From positions 1 through 64,000 of the forward strand of contig NZ_AUMK01000020.1 of the NCBI RefSeq assembly GCF_000430645.1: 64,000 nucleotides of DNA. Direction: 5' to 3'. Position numbers and translations under genes: made by a program. The stretch's first letter is position 1. Each line of letters begins with the position of its first letter. The DNA is from Aquimarina latercula DSM 2041 (GTDB taxonomy: Bacteria > Bacteroidota > Bacteroidia > Flavobacteriales > Flavobacteriaceae). Below are positions 55,225 through 64,000 of this stretch, piece by piece. The notes beneath the pieces are model-generated. The model did not search any database and was not told where the DNA came from. It saw nothing but the letters and a program-made list of their open reading frames with translations.

Positions 55225-55783
55225 TATTTAGATTATTATGTTGAATAGAAAGTGCAAGAAAACTCTTTCGTGCTCTATGTAGTAATACTTTTATATTTGA
55301 TTTGGTGAAACCTGTAATTTTTTCTATTTCTGGAATAGACTCTTCGTGTAAGTAAAACAATTTCAATAGTAAAGCTTCTTTGGGTTTCATAAGATTTAAA
55401 GTCTTTTTAATTTCTAATTTTTGATCCTTTTTTTCAAAGTTTTCAATTGCTTCATTAAAAGATACTGAATAATCAAAAGGGTCATCCATAAACGTAATGA
55501 ACTCCTGTGTCCGTTTATTTTTCTTTATAAATTTTAAGGATTCATTTACTACAATTTTATACAACCAAGTCGAAAATTTTGCGTCAGAACGATATGATCT
55601 TAAGGCTTTAAATGCTCTTATAAATGAATTTTGAACAACATCATTCGCGTTAAACTCGTTTTTTACCATAGAAATTGCAATTGAATATGCCATTTCCTGA
55701 TATGTCTTTATAAAATACACAAAGGCATTTTTATCTCCAGAGAGTACTTTATCTATATGCGCTTTGTCTGGTATAGAATTCAA
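55217..55783 (-). CDS. ECF-type RNA polymerase sigma factor
   Basis: The 188-residue protein shows region 2 (MVKNEFNANDVVQNSFIRAF, FSTWLYKIVVNESLKFIKKN) and region 4 (LNLMKPKEALLLKLFYLHEE, SIPEIEKITGFTKSNIKVLL). This branch is more like standard SigW/RpoE-type sigmas than the two others in the window. It overlaps the genes on both sides by four and eight bases, forming a tight three-gene operon of membrane protein, sigma factor and membrane protein. Confidence 0.9.
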   Translation of the reverse strand: MNSIPDKAHIDKVLSGDKNAFVYFIKTYQEMAYSIAISMVKNEFNANDVVQNSFIRAFKALRSYRSDAKFSTWLYKIVVNESLKFIKKNKRTQEFITFMDDPFDYSVSFNEAIENFEKKDQKLEIKKTLNLMKPKEALLLKLFYLHEESIPEIEKITGFTKSNIKVLLHRARKSFLALSIQHNNLNNG

Positions 55784-56103
55784 TTACTTTTCTTTTTACT
55801 GATATAAAAAGAAATCAGAAAACCGATTCCTCCAAATAGTAATAGAAAACCCGGGATGATTACATATTCTGGAATTTTAGTGTATATACTGAATAAGTAG
55901 GATGTAAATACAGCTGTTGCTAGCGAACATAAAAGTATTCCAATGTTTAAAAAAATATTACCAGAATCCTTAAACTCTTGGTCAATCATTCCACTTTCAA
56001 TTTTTGCCATACGCTCCAAGTGTTTACTTTTTATGATATAGAAAATTGAAAATACAGCGGCGGCTATCAATGCTATTACAACTATTGCTACAGGATCATT
56101 CAT
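55780..56103 (-). CDS. Small membrane protein, first gene of the ECF operon (DUF6249-like)
   Basis: From the ATG at 56103 the protein has 107 residues; an ATG at 56148 would add 15 unlikely residues. Three hydrophobic segments are seen: PVAIVVIALIAAAVFSIFYI, NIGILLCSLATAVFTSYLFS and IIPGFLLLFGGIGFLISFYI. Between the first two is HLERMAKIESGM, typical of the small DUF6249-type proteins found next to ECF genes. It overlaps the sigma gene by four bases. It may help sense membrane state. Confidence 0.7.
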   Translation of the reverse strand: MNDPVAIVVIALIAAAVFSIFYIIKSKHLERMAKIESGMIDQEFKDSGNIFLNIGILLCSLATAVFTSYLFSIYTKIPEYVIIPGFLLLFGGIGFLISFYISKKKSN

Positions 56104-56330
56104 TTTATTTTCATTTTTAATATTAATATATATCCATAGGATACCCATAATTAGCTAAAGGTTACAAAAAGTTGAAAAAATAAAATTCAATTATTTGTAA
56201 CCTTTATGAATATTGAAGTATCAGATTAACAAACAGAAAATTAATACTTAAGAGAATTAGTTTGTTTAGTTCTATTTGCGCAATCATAGAAACTATTTAA
56301 TTATTTAATCAATACTTAATAATAACTATC

Positions 56331-57995
56331 ATGAGACATCTTATAATAATTTTAATAGCCTTTCCCTTATTTACATTTGCACAATCTTTTGATTCTTCGA
56401 GGTTGGTAGATTCAATTATATCCGAAATTGATCCAAAAGGTCCTGGAGTTGCAATAGGTATAGTCCAAGAGGATAAACTTAGCTTTTCAGTAGCTAAAGG
56501 AATGGCAAATTTGGACTATAACCTACCAATATCGAATTCAACTAATTTTAGATTATCTTCCTCCTCCAAGCAATTTACGGCTGCTTGTATTATTCTTTTG
56601 GCAGAACAGAACAGGCTTAAATTAGAAGATGAATTGTCAAAATTTTTTCCAGAATTTTCCGAAAATATTGGAAATGTTACAGTCAGACAACTGTTAAATC
56701 ATACTTCGGGTATTAGAGATTATATGTCTCTTTTAATGCTTAAAGGATCTAGACAAATGGATTTCTTTAATAGTTTTATTGGGGAGGATCGTGATATTAT
56801 GGATGTAGTTTCGAATCAGAAGGGACTTTCTTTTGATAGTGGAGTAGAGCATAGTTATTCTAATACTAATTATTGGATTCTGGGTGAAATAGTGGGAAAA
56901 ATTACAGGAAAATCATTAGGTGATTATGCTAAGGCTAACATCTTTATGCCTTTAAAAATGACAAACACTTCATATGTAGAAAGAACAGGTCAATTGGTTC
57001 CTAATAGAGCTGCAGGTTATGTGAGTGAATGTCCTGATTGCCCAAGAGAGGAATATCGTTTTCAAGCAGCTACTGTGGGAGATGGAGGGGTTGTTTCTAG
57101 TATTGATGATTTAGTATTATGGGAAAATGAATTTCATAATCAGAATTTGTTTTCCAAGAAATTTTGGTCAATGATGCTAACTAATGGTATGCTAGAAAAC
57201 GGAAAGGAAATATCCTATGCTTCTGGGTTGATAAAAGGAGAACAAAATGGACAGAAAATGATATCTCATAGTGGTCAAAATCCGGGTTTCAGTTCTGATT
57301 TAATTAGATTTCCTGATCATAACTTATCTATAATAATTCTTGCTAATCAAAACTGGTATGATATAAGGTCATATGCTATGCAGATAGCAAATTCTTTTTT
57401 TCCTCCTAAGGATAAACCTAAGAAGTCAGCAGAAAATCAAAAATTGAAACCTATAAAATTAACATCTGTAGCATTGGATAAATTCGTTGGAGATTACCGT
57501 TTTATAGAAACTAATGAACATAGAACGATAAAAAGAAATCAGAATCAACTTTTTTATGTCCGTAATAATGGTCCTACCAGTAAATTAGTTCCTCTGGGAG
57601 AAAACAAGTTAACTTTTGAAGACAGGCCAAATGTAATTTTAACGTTCGATTTTAAAAATATTCAGAAGAAAAATATAGTGTGGAATGATGGTCCAATTAC
57701 ATTACATGCTGAGAGTTATACTAAAACATTATTGGATATTAGTGAGTTGAATCTTTTTAGCCAGAAATACAGAAATGATGAATTAGACCTAGAGTTTAGG
57801 TTGAAGATGGAAGATGATCAACTTGTTTTTCCAATTTTTAATCAAAAACTTCCTTTGGAGGCCGTTAAAAAAGATGAATTCAATGCTATGGGAATGTTTA
57901 CGTTAAGATTTGAAAGAAGTAAAACTGGAAAAATCATAGGTTTTAATCTTGATGCTCCTAGAGCAGCTAATATAGCTTTTACAAAAATAGAGTAG
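56331..57995 (+). CDS. Serine hydrolase of the class C beta-lactamase/penicillin-binding family
   Basis: A signal peptide (MRHLIIILIAFPLFTFAQ) precedes the catalytic domain. The SxxK motif is Ser77-Ser-Ser-Lys80 in RLSSSSKQF, the YxN motif is Tyr176-Ser-Asn178, and HSG (ISHSGQNPGF) replaces KTG. The C-terminal 190 residues form an extra beta domain (VGDYRFIETNEHRTIKRNQN). Such proteins act as D-aminopeptidases, esterases or peptidoglycan carboxypeptidases in the periplasm; a resistance role is unlikely to be its main job. The gene is single, with a terminator at 58019-58058. Confidence 0.85.
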   Translation: MRHLIIILIAFPLFTFAQSFDSSRLVDSIISEIDPKGPGVAIGIVQEDKLSFSVAKGMANLDYNLPISNSTNFRLSSSSKQFTAACIILLAEQNRLKLEDELSKFFPEFSENIGNVTVRQLLNHTSGIRDYMSLLMLKGSRQMDFFNSFIGEDRDIMDVVSNQKGLSFDSGVEHSYSNTNYWILGEIVGKITGKSLGDYAKANIFMPLKMTNTSYVERTGQLVPNRAAGYVSECPDCPREEYRFQAATVGDGGVVSSIDDLVLWENEFHNQNLFSKKFWSMMLTNGMLENGKEISYASGLIKGEQNGQKMISHSGQNPGFSSDLIRFPDHNLSIIILANQNWYDIRSYAMQIANSFFPPKDKPKKSAENQKLKPIKLTSVALDKFVGDYRFIETNEHRTIKRNQNQLFYVRNNGPTSKLVPLGENKLTFEDRPNVILTFDFKNIQKKNIVWNDGPITLHAESYTKTLLDISELNLFSQKYRNDELDLEFRLKMEDDQLVFPIFNQKLPLEAVKKDEFNAMGMFTLRFERSKTGKIIGFNLDAPRAANIAFTKIE

Positions 57996-58018
57996 TTACA
58001 GGATCATATATTCTTCAG

Positions 58019-58058
58019 TAAACAAAAAGCTTCTTGTTATAAGAAGCTTTTTGTTTTA
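58019..58058 (+). terminator. Terminator of the serine hydrolase gene
   Basis: AAACAAAAAGCTTCTT (58020-58035) pairs with AAGAAGCTTTTTGTTT (58041-58056) with a short GTTAT loop, 24 bases after the stop. Confidence 0.85.
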
Positions 58059-58206
58059 AAAATAAATTTAAGGCATACGATCTAGTTTTATCATATATTT
58101 CAATTTTAAAAGTGTCGTAAAATTCCCTTTATTTGGCGGTTTTAAGATAGTTTGTAGACATAACCTATAGTAATTTTGATGTAAGTAATCATAAATTAAA
58201 TGTGGT

Positions 58207-58983
58207 ATGAAGGCAACTAGTATAATCAAACATGAGAAAAACTTTTTTGATACTGGTCGAGACTCAGCTGGAAAAGAATTTTTATTAACTCATAAAGAGG
58301 TTCCAATTCAAGGCGCATTGGAGATGATGTCTTATACACAATGTAGACCTAAAAATGGAGACACATCTTTTTATATTCAGGAAAAACATACCAAAAAACA
58401 AATAGTATTACATTATACTGCGGGCTATTTGAAAGGGGATGTAGCAGCTTTGTCTAAGCCCAATTACAGAGTCTCTGTGCCTTTTATTATTGCTAGAAAT
58501 GGCACCATACTTAACTTGTGGTCTTCTGCATATTGGGCGTACCACTTAGGTTCAAAAGCAATAGGAGGAAATACCAAAGGAGGTAAAAGAACCATCGGAA
58601 TCGAGATGTCTAATATTGGGTTTTTAAAAAGAATTGGAGATCAATTAGTAACCGTATATAATGATACTGATGTGTATTGTCATGTAAGCGAAACTAAGTT
58701 TTATGGAAAGTTAGATATACCTTTTCGTGGGGAACAATATTTTGCCACATATACCGCTAAGCAGTATAAAAGTTTACTGGTATTACTTAGGTATTTAACT
58801 TCAGAATATGATATTCCTACAACGTTTTTACCGGAGGATAAACGATATGATATAGTGGCAGAAGAAGAGTTGGTAAACTTTAGGGGAATTACATCTCATG
58901 TTAATTATAGATCTACTGGTAAATGGGATATAGGTCCTGCTTTTGATTGGGATTTAATTATCAGTGGTTTACTTGGTTTTTAA
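58207..58983 (+). CDS. N-acetylmuramoyl-L-alanine amidase (Amidase_2 type), without signal peptide
   Basis: The 258-residue protein keeps the zinc/catalytic pattern of the Amidase_2 family: His69 in IVLHYTAG, and His231 with Lys239 and Asp241 in GITSHVNYRSTGKWDIGPAF. It would cut the bond between MurNAc and L-alanine in peptidoglycan. There is no signal peptide or lipobox, so it is either cytoplasmic, exported by a special route, or released on lysis like phage amidases. Four envelope-type small genes follow on the same strand (59094-61500). Confidence 0.8.
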   Translation: MKATSIIKHEKNFFDTGRDSAGKEFLLTHKEVPIQGALEMMSYTQCRPKNGDTSFYIQEKHTKKQIVLHYTAGYLKGDVAALSKPNYRVSVPFIIARNGTILNLWSSAYWAYHLGSKAIGGNTKGGKRTIGIEMSNIGFLKRIGDQLVTVYNDTDVYCHVSETKFYGKLDIPFRGEQYFATYTAKQYKSLLVLLRYLTSEYDIPTTFLPEDKRYDIVAEEELVNFRGITSHVNYRSTGKWDIGPAFDWDLIISGLLGF

Positions 58984-59093
58984 AGTCGGAAAATTACTAG
59001 AATTAGCCGTTTTTGTCATAACAAGATAACGTTGGTTTACTATAATTTTGAATTGGAATAATCCCTATAATAGTTCATAAAAACTCCCTAGAC

Positions 59094-59765
59094 ATGAAAA
59101 ATAAGTATGTGTATTTGATTAAGTTTTGCATATTAATTATGCTATATAGTTGTGCAAGCTATGGTCCGAAAAATAAAGACCTGTCTTTGGTTTTGTCTAA
59201 GACCCAGCAAGCTATAAGTGGGTTAGAAGGAAAAATAACTACTACAAATGATAATAATCTAAAAGCAGCTTATAATGAATTGATAGAAAAGAGCGCTACA
59301 CTATTTCCTGTTTTAGAAAAGTGTAATGATAAATATGCGCTTACTCCAGCGTATGTATCAACTTTAGAAACTACGGAATATACCTTAAGAAATCTAAATG
59401 AGCAGTATGAAACAACAACGGATAAAACATTTGTTTTAAAAGCAATATCAAAAGATTATGAAGCTAAACTGCAGACCATAAAAAACACAGCACAAAATAA
59501 TGCCACGACAACTATTAAAGTGATGGTAAACTCAAGTGAAAATGAAGGTTTTTTTGTTTTCGGGAAATTATCTTATGAGCAGGATTTGGATATTAAACGC
59601 TTTCGATTTAATCAACCAACACAAAATGCTTCTCTAGATTTTGTCCCTGGATATTATCTGTTTTGGTTAGAAAAAGATGGTTTAATAGGAGAACCAGAAC
59701 TCCATCTAATTATGAGTAATTCTGGTGAAGAAGAAAAACAGCTAGTATTAAAAACCCCAAAATAA
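59094..59765 (+). CDS. Lipoprotein of unknown function, 223 aa
   Basis: The lipobox is CILIMLYSC (Cys20). The mature protein begins with a helical part (NKDLSLVLSKTQQAISGLEG, LRNLNEQYETTTD) and ends with a beta-rich part that ends in PGYYLFWLEKDGLIGEPELH. No family is recognised. It starts 110 bases after the amidase gene and seven bases before the next membrane protein gene, so it is at least co-transcribed with the latter. Confidence 0.7.
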   Translation: MKNKYVYLIKFCILIMLYSCASYGPKNKDLSLVLSKTQQAISGLEGKITTTNDNNLKAAYNELIEKSATLFPVLEKCNDKYALTPAYVSTLETTEYTLRNLNEQYETTTDKTFVLKAISKDYEAKLQTIKNTAQNNATTTIKVMVNSSENEGFFVFGKLSYEQDLDIKRFRFNQPTQNASLDFVPGYYLFWLEKDGLIGEPELHLIMSNSGEEEKQLVLKTPK

Positions 59766-59772
59766 GTATACG

Positions 59773-60357
59773 ATGCTAGTAAATAGATTAAAAGAAGTTT
59801 GGAAAGAGATAACATTATTAAGTACCTGGATTGCATCTATTACAGGAGCATTTATTATTCCGCTACCTTCTTGGTATGCTACAGATGATAATACTGCTTT
59901 TCTTATGAAATTTGGAGTTTTTATCGCGACTGCATTAGCTGGATTTTTGATTTTATATTCACTAAAGCATAAAATGATTAGAACTTGGATGCGATTATCG
60001 CTTCAATTTTTACTAATGTTTGTTGGGATTTATGCGACCTATCATTTTTTTAGAGAGGCAAATACACTTCCATATGTAGATAATGATATTGTGATTGGTA
60101 GTGAATTGATAGCGAACAATCCATTTGATACTTTTAAGGAATCTCATGGGTTTTTACCAGAAAGAAAAGAACGCATGTTGATCCTATTAGGAGATCCGGA
60201 AAAAGCCTGGACTAAAGATAGTATTGTAAGTAATAGAATTCAATTAATAATAATGCTATTCCTTTGTTACCTATTATCTGCTGGGTTTATTATCTCTTTT
60301 TGCAACCTAATTATCCTGTACAAGGAAAAATATAAGATTAAAATTGAAGAAAATTAA
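59773..60357 (+). CDS. Inner-membrane protein of unknown function, 194 aa
   Basis: Four transmembrane helices can be seen: STWIASITGAFIIPLPSW, MKFGVFIATALAGFLILYSL, MRLSLQFLLMFVGIYATYHF, and IQLIIMLFLCYLLSAGFIIS near the C-terminus. Between helices three and four is an extracytoplasmic loop of about 70 residues. It follows the lipoprotein gene by seven bases. No family is recognised; the pair could form one envelope complex. Confidence 0.7.
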   Translation: MLVNRLKEVWKEITLLSTWIASITGAFIIPLPSWYATDDNTAFLMKFGVFIATALAGFLILYSLKHKMIRTWMRLSLQFLLMFVGIYATYHFFREANTLPYVDNDIVIGSELIANNPFDTFKESHGFLPERKERMLILLGDPEKAWTKDSIVSNRIQLIIMLFLCYLLSAGFIISFCNLIILYKEKYKIKIEEN

Positions 60358-60533
60358 AGAATTACTATAAAACAAAATGATATGCAGATAACTAGAAATT
60401 CAACTAATAATCAAAACCTAAAGCATAAATTATTGAAACCAGTATTTTTTTCATTTCTAAAATACTTATGTTGATTTATTGATATGTTTTACGATATATT
60501 TACGAATAGATTAATTGATAAAAATTTGACCTT

Positions 60534-60920
60534 GTGAAAAATACTACTACGAGTTTAATCCTGCAGATTGTAGCACTACTTTTTTTAGTGGTTATTGGTT
60601 ATCTGATCTTTAATTCTAGTTCTAATTGGAAGATACTAACATCAGAACTGAACAAGGCAAAAGAAGAATTAAAGCAATCAAAAGAGATAATTGAAACAAC
60701 CAAATCCGAATTAGAAAGTTCTAGAAAAGAATTTGAAAAAATGAAGACTCAAAAGGATTTAATTATTCATAAACGAGATTCATTAATACTCTCATTTAAA
60801 AGGAAAAATGCGAAAGATTGGTCTGAGTTAGAACGTATCAAAGATTCTATAAAACTTACGAATGATCAATTAGCAAAGGACCGAGCAATATTAAACGGAG
60901 TTTTTGGATTAGAACAATAA
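60534..60920 (+). CDS. Membrane-anchored coiled-coil protein, 128 aa
   Basis: It starts at a GTG. One N-terminal transmembrane helix (LILQIVALLFLVVIGYLIF) is followed by a long coiled coil (LTSELNKAKEELKQSKEIIE, SKELESSRK-like heptads) to the end. This topology resembles inner-membrane spanins and small cell-envelope spacers, but no family is recognised. It is followed 34 bases later by a second coiled-coil protein with a signal peptide. Confidence 0.6.
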   Translation: MKNTTTSLILQIVALLFLVVIGYLIFNSSSNWKILTSELNKAKEELKQSKEIIETTKSELESSRKEFEKMKTQKDLIIHKRDSLILSFKRKNAKDWSELERIKDSIKLTNDQLAKDRAILNGVFGLEQ

Positions 60921-60954
60921 AAAAATATTTAGCTATTTGTAAATTAACTATCAC

Positions 60955-61500
60955 ATGAAAAAAATCATCTTCATCTTTTTATTTCTATTTGCATCAGTAT
61001 CTTTTTCTCAGGAGATTGATTCTCTTAAGGTAATTGAAATTCCGGAAAGTTATGCTAATTATAAAGGAGAACCTTTTATTGTAAAAAAAGACAGTCTCTA
61101 TCTATTTAGAACTCCTGATGTATTTTTAGTCAATAAGAAATCTTTTTTAGCCATTAAAAATGTGTATCAAAGTACTTTACAACAAGATAAAATGACCAAA
61201 GAATTGATAGAGAAATATTCACAAACATTACGCAGAAATATTGATTTAGAACGTAGTCTGCAAATTAATTTTGCTGCCAGTGATAGCCTAGATCAGAAGG
61301 TATATGAAAAGACTCAAGCAACTTTATTAAATACCCAAAAAGCGCTAGATTATACCATAAACAGTCTAGAGAGAGCAACAAATAGTCTTGATATTGTAGA
61401 TAAGGCTGCCAAGAGACAAAGAAGAAAAGGCGTTTTTGAAAAAATCCTTATCGGTGTTGCGGGTATCGGAGTTGGAATTCTGGTTGGAGTTTCATTATAA
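60955..61500 (+). CDS. Secreted coiled-coil protein with C-terminal membrane helix, 181 aa
   Basis: The signal peptide is MKKIIFIFLFLFASVSFSQ. The middle (about 60-145) is a coiled coil (LIEKYSQTLRRNIDLERSLQ, NTQKALDYTINSLERATNSL). A Gly/Val-rich hydrophobic helix (ILIGVAGIGVGILVGVSL) ends the protein after a basic patch. The protein may span the periplasm from the membrane. No family is recognised. It ends the run of four small envelope genes. Confidence 0.65.
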   Translation: MKKIIFIFLFLFASVSFSQEIDSLKVIEIPESYANYKGEPFIVKKDSLYLFRTPDVFLVNKKSFLAIKNVYQSTLQQDKMTKELIEKYSQTLRRNIDLERSLQINFAASDSLDQKVYEKTQATLLNTQKALDYTINSLERATNSLDIVDKAAKRQRRKGVFEKILIGVAGIGVGILVGVSL

Positions 61501-61659
61501 AATATAATCATCGGATTTTTATGATATAATTTTAAAGAATTGTTATACAATCTTATAATACCTCATTTAACATTTCATATTAGTTTCTTTAGAGAAATGA
61601 TGAGTAGTTTTACAGTAAACTGAAAAAATACTAATAGCACCTTTTGTAAATACTTTTTA

Positions 61660-63405
61660 ATGACTTTTTCTAAAGTTTACTTTTTTCAAATCAGACCGTA
61701 TCAATATAAAACAAGTTTAATAGCTTGTATCATCCTAGGACTTTTTTTATTGCCTAATTCTTTCTATGGGTTTCAGAAACTAGAAAAGGTCGATAGTCTT
61801 CGTAATTTAATAAATACTAATAATAAAGAGAATGCAGAAAAGGTGGACTTGCTTAATACTATAGGTTTTGAGTATTGGATTGTAGATGCAAATCAATCTA
61901 TTAATTTTGGAAAAGAAGCATTGCGCATATCTAAAAAAATTGGATTTACTAAAGGCCAAGCTAGAGCAAACCGAATAATTGGAGTAGCTTATTGGGCGCA
62001 AGGACATTTAAATAAAGCTTTGACCTATCTAAATACTTCGTATAAGTTATACAATAATATAGAGGATCAAGTAGGGTTAGCAAATACAAAACTCAATATA
62101 GGGATGGTATATGCTGATCTCAAAGAATATACAAAAGCACTAATTTTTTATGAAGAAGCGATTAATGAATTCACGGCGTTAGGCTTAAAAGGAAGAATAG
62201 CAACTACATTTAGCAAAATAGGAACTATTCTTATAGAGCAACAAAAGGATGAAGAAGCATTAAAATATCTTACCGATGCATTGAGGATGCATACGGATGC
62301 TAATTTTACCTATGGGATTGCAGAAGCGCATAATAAATTAGGGATTTTATATCTTCATAAAAACGAAATAGAGCAGGCCTATTATCATATAAGAAAGTCG
62401 ATGGATCTTGGCAATAAAGTCAATGATATTGATGGATTAACTAATAACCATATAATTCATGGAAGAATTCTAAGATTATCAAACAAACTTGATGAAGCTG
62501 CAATAGAAATTCAAAAAGGGTTGACATCTGCAAAAGAGAACAAACTGAAAAAATATGAACTATTTGCATATGAAGAATTAAAGGAAATCAAAAAATTACA
62601 GTCTAAACCAGAAGAAGCTTTGGCTTATTATGATAAATTTATTTTTCTTAGAGATTCTCTTTTAAATTTAGAAAAGTCAAAACAAATTGCTTACCTAGAA
62701 TTCGAGAACCAGTTAGAAGGGAAAGACAAAGAATTAGTAGCACTAAAAGAACAAGAAAAGAAAGATGATTTAATTCAATTGATTTTATTTCTAAGTGTTG
62801 TTATTATATCAATTTTTGGAGGTGTTATCTATTTTATAAGTAGGCAACGAACCAAAAAAAGTAAACTATTAGCTTTAAAAAAACGAGAACTGTTAGAGTC
62901 GGAACATGCGCTTACTCAAAAAGATTTAGAGAACTTAGCTTTAAAACAGCAAGAGTTGCAACAGCAATTAGATTTTAAGAATAAAGAACTTTCTTCTTAT
63001 GCGCTTAATTTTATAAAGAAAAATGAAATTGTTGAGCAGTTACAAGAAACTATTCAGAAAATTAAAAAATCCTCTTCTATAGAAAAACAACAGTTAATTA
63101 CAGATTTAAATAAGATAATTAAAAAGAACCTAAGTATTGATAAAGACTGGGAGGATTTTAGTCGATTTTTTGAAGATGCACATGAAGGTTTTTACGTGAG
63201 ATTAAAATCAAAACATCCAGATTTAAGTTCAAATGATTTAAAAATTTGTAGCTTAATTAGGCTAAATCTTAATATAAAAGAGACTGCTAGTATTTTGGGG
63301 ATATCTCCTGAGAGCGTAAAAACTGCTAGATATCGTCTTCGAAAAAAAATAGAATTAGATCCTAAACAAGAAATTCTCACCTATTTATTACAATTAGAAG
63401 AATAA
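61660..63405 (+). CDS. TPR membrane regulator with LuxR-type helix-turn-helix
   Basis: The 581-residue protein has a hydrophobic N-terminal segment (TSLIACIILGLFLLPNSFYG). TPR repeats follow (about 40-330; GKEALRISKKIGFTKGQARA, DLKEYTKALIFYEEAINEFT). One transmembrane helix lies near 371-396, then a long coiled coil (about 400-495). The C-terminal LuxR-type HTH (LSSNDLKICSLIRLNLNIKE, TASILGISPESVKTARYRLR) ends the protein. It is a one-component sensor: periplasmic TPR input and cytoplasmic DNA binding. It parallels the TPR/AraC protein at 10815. Targets are unknown; the four genes before it and the hydrolase after it are candidates. Confidence 0.85.
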   Translation: MTFSKVYFFQIRPYQYKTSLIACIILGLFLLPNSFYGFQKLEKVDSLRNLINTNNKENAEKVDLLNTIGFEYWIVDANQSINFGKEALRISKKIGFTKGQARANRIIGVAYWAQGHLNKALTYLNTSYKLYNNIEDQVGLANTKLNIGMVYADLKEYTKALIFYEEAINEFTALGLKGRIATTFSKIGTILIEQQKDEEALKYLTDALRMHTDANFTYGIAEAHNKLGILYLHKNEIEQAYYHIRKSMDLGNKVNDIDGLTNNHIIHGRILRLSNKLDEAAIEIQKGLTSAKENKLKKYELFAYEELKEIKKLQSKPEEALAYYDKFIFLRDSLLNLEKSKQIAYLEFENQLEGKDKELVALKEQEKKDDLIQLILFLSVVIISIFGGVIYFISRQRTKKSKLLALKKRELLESEHALTQKDLENLALKQQELQQQLDFKNKELSSYALNFIKKNEIVEQLQETIQKIKKSSSIEKQQLITDLNKIIKKNLSIDKDWEDFSRFFEDAHEGFYVRLKSKHPDLSSNDLKICSLIRLNLNIKETASILGISPESVKTARYRLRKKIELDPKQEILTYLLQLEE

Positions 63406-63436
63406 AAAACATAAATAGCGTAAGATGTTATGTTTT

Positions 63437-63473
63437 AAAATTTAAATATTTGAAAATCAAATATTTAAATTTT
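63437..63473 (+). terminator. Perfect 17-bp AT-rich terminator
   Basis: AAAATTTAAATATTTGA (63437-63453) pairs with TCAAATATTTAAATTTT (63457-63473), 32 bases after the regulator stop, with a short T-run at the end. Confidence 0.7.
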
Positions 63474-63609
63474 TGTTGTCTACCTATTGTATCCCTTGTA
63501 TATATCCTTTTTTTATTTAGGTGCACACATTGTATACGTGTTTTTAATTGCAGTCTTCTTAAGGCTTTATAATTTTAGAGTATTCTAAAACCTATTAAAT
63601 TATACTCTT

Positions 63610-64000
63610 ATGAAACCTAATACCAACTATATTAAAAGTGGTCATGTAAATATAGCTTATCAGGTTTTTGGTTCTGGAACCGTTGATTTGGTATATATTC
63701 CTGGATGGATCTCAAATATTGATTATATGTGGGCTTGTCCAGAACTTGTTAGCTTTTTACAAGAATTAGGAAAAATAGCAAGAGTTATTTTATTTGATAA
63801 ACGAGGAACAGGACTTTCTGATCGTATTGCTACATATCCTACATTAGAGGAAAGAATGGATGATATCAGAGCTGTAATGGATGCTGTTGGATCCAAAAAA
63901 GCGGTATTATTTGGGCACTCCGAAGGAGGTTCTGTATCAGCTCTTTTTGCTGCTACTTATCCAGAACGGACCATTTCTTTAGTTTCTTTTGGGATATTTG
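63610..64000 (+). CDS. Alpha/beta-hydrolase, N-terminal part (runs off the window)
   Basis: About 130 residues are visible from ATG at 63610. They show the alpha/beta-hydrolase fold with the oxyanion region (YIPGWISNIDYMW), RVILFDKRGTGLSDR, and the nucleophile elbow FGHSEGGSVSALFAA. This subtype often has a C-terminal nucleotide-cyclase or LuxR-type extension in other bacteria; whether one is present here lies outside the window. No signal peptide is present, so it is cytoplasmic. Confidence 0.8.
   Translation, partial: MKPNTNYIKSGHVNIAYQVFGSGTVDLVYIPGWISNIDYMWACPELVSFLQELGKIARVILFDKRGTGLSDRIATYPTLEERMDDIRAVMDAVGSKKAVLFGHSEGGSVSALFAATYPERTISLVSFGIF

Noticed and set aside
56331..57995. Antibiotic-resistance beta-lactamase
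   Set aside because: The protein has the SxxK and YxN motifs but HSG rather than KTG and a large extra C-terminal domain, which fits a general serine hydrolase better.

Overview
This window is AT-rich, gene-dense DNA from a marine-type member of the Flavobacteriaceae (Bacteroidota); an Aquimarina-like bacterium is plausible but cannot be proven from the sequence. Supporting signs are a SusC/SusD pair, type IX secretion C-terminal sorting domains (YPNP motif), many lipoproteins, frequent absence of Shine-Dalgarno sites, and promoter-like TAnnTTTG boxes. I saw no rRNA, tRNA or CRISPR array.

Layout. (1) 1-1.5 kb: the edge of an IS3-type insertion sequence, an unknown gene and the C-terminal stub of a regulator. 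(2) 1.5-10.4 kb, minus strand: an ECF sigma factor, two RHS/YD-repeat proteins and a small gene after the toxin tip, together a likely polymorphic-toxin operon. (3) 10.8-14.5 kb: a TPR/AraC-type membrane regulator, an unlisted 59-residue peptide with a double-glycine leader and its own terminator, and a subtilisin-like lipoprotein. An inactivated integrase fragment follows. (4) 15.2-19.1 kb: a sorting-domain surface protein and two unknown lipoproteins. (5) 19.1-25.5 kb: a CHAT (caspase-like) TPR protein whose start codon lies in a perfect 17-bp inverted repeat, a second subtilase, and a divergent ECF sigma/TPR membrane-protein pair. (6) 25.6-33.1 kb: a pentapeptide-repeat membrane protein, a methyltransferase, a nitroreductase, and an SbtA-like bicarbonate transporter, YitT-family and LysR group that shares an exactly repeated AT-rich 20-25-mer. 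(7) 33.3-54.7 kb: a chitin utilization locus. (8) 54.9-64 kb: an ECF sigma operon, a serine hydrolase, an amidase followed by four small envelope proteins, a TPR/LuxR-type regulator and a truncated alpha/beta hydrolase.

How the genes work together. The chitin locus is coherent. A 1876-residue secreted chitinase with three GH18 domains and a GH18 lipoprotein cut chitin. SusC/SusD import oligomers, and GH20 releases GlcNAc. A sodium:solute symporter probably carries sugar across the inner membrane, and GlcNAc kinase and glucosamine-6-phosphate deaminase feed glycolysis. A LytS/LytTR two-component pair sits between the divergent arms and probably controls them. The best candidates for something undescribed are the double-glycine peptide beside a surface subtilase (12.6-14.5 kb), and the CHAT/subtilase/ECF locus with its hairpin-covered start codon.
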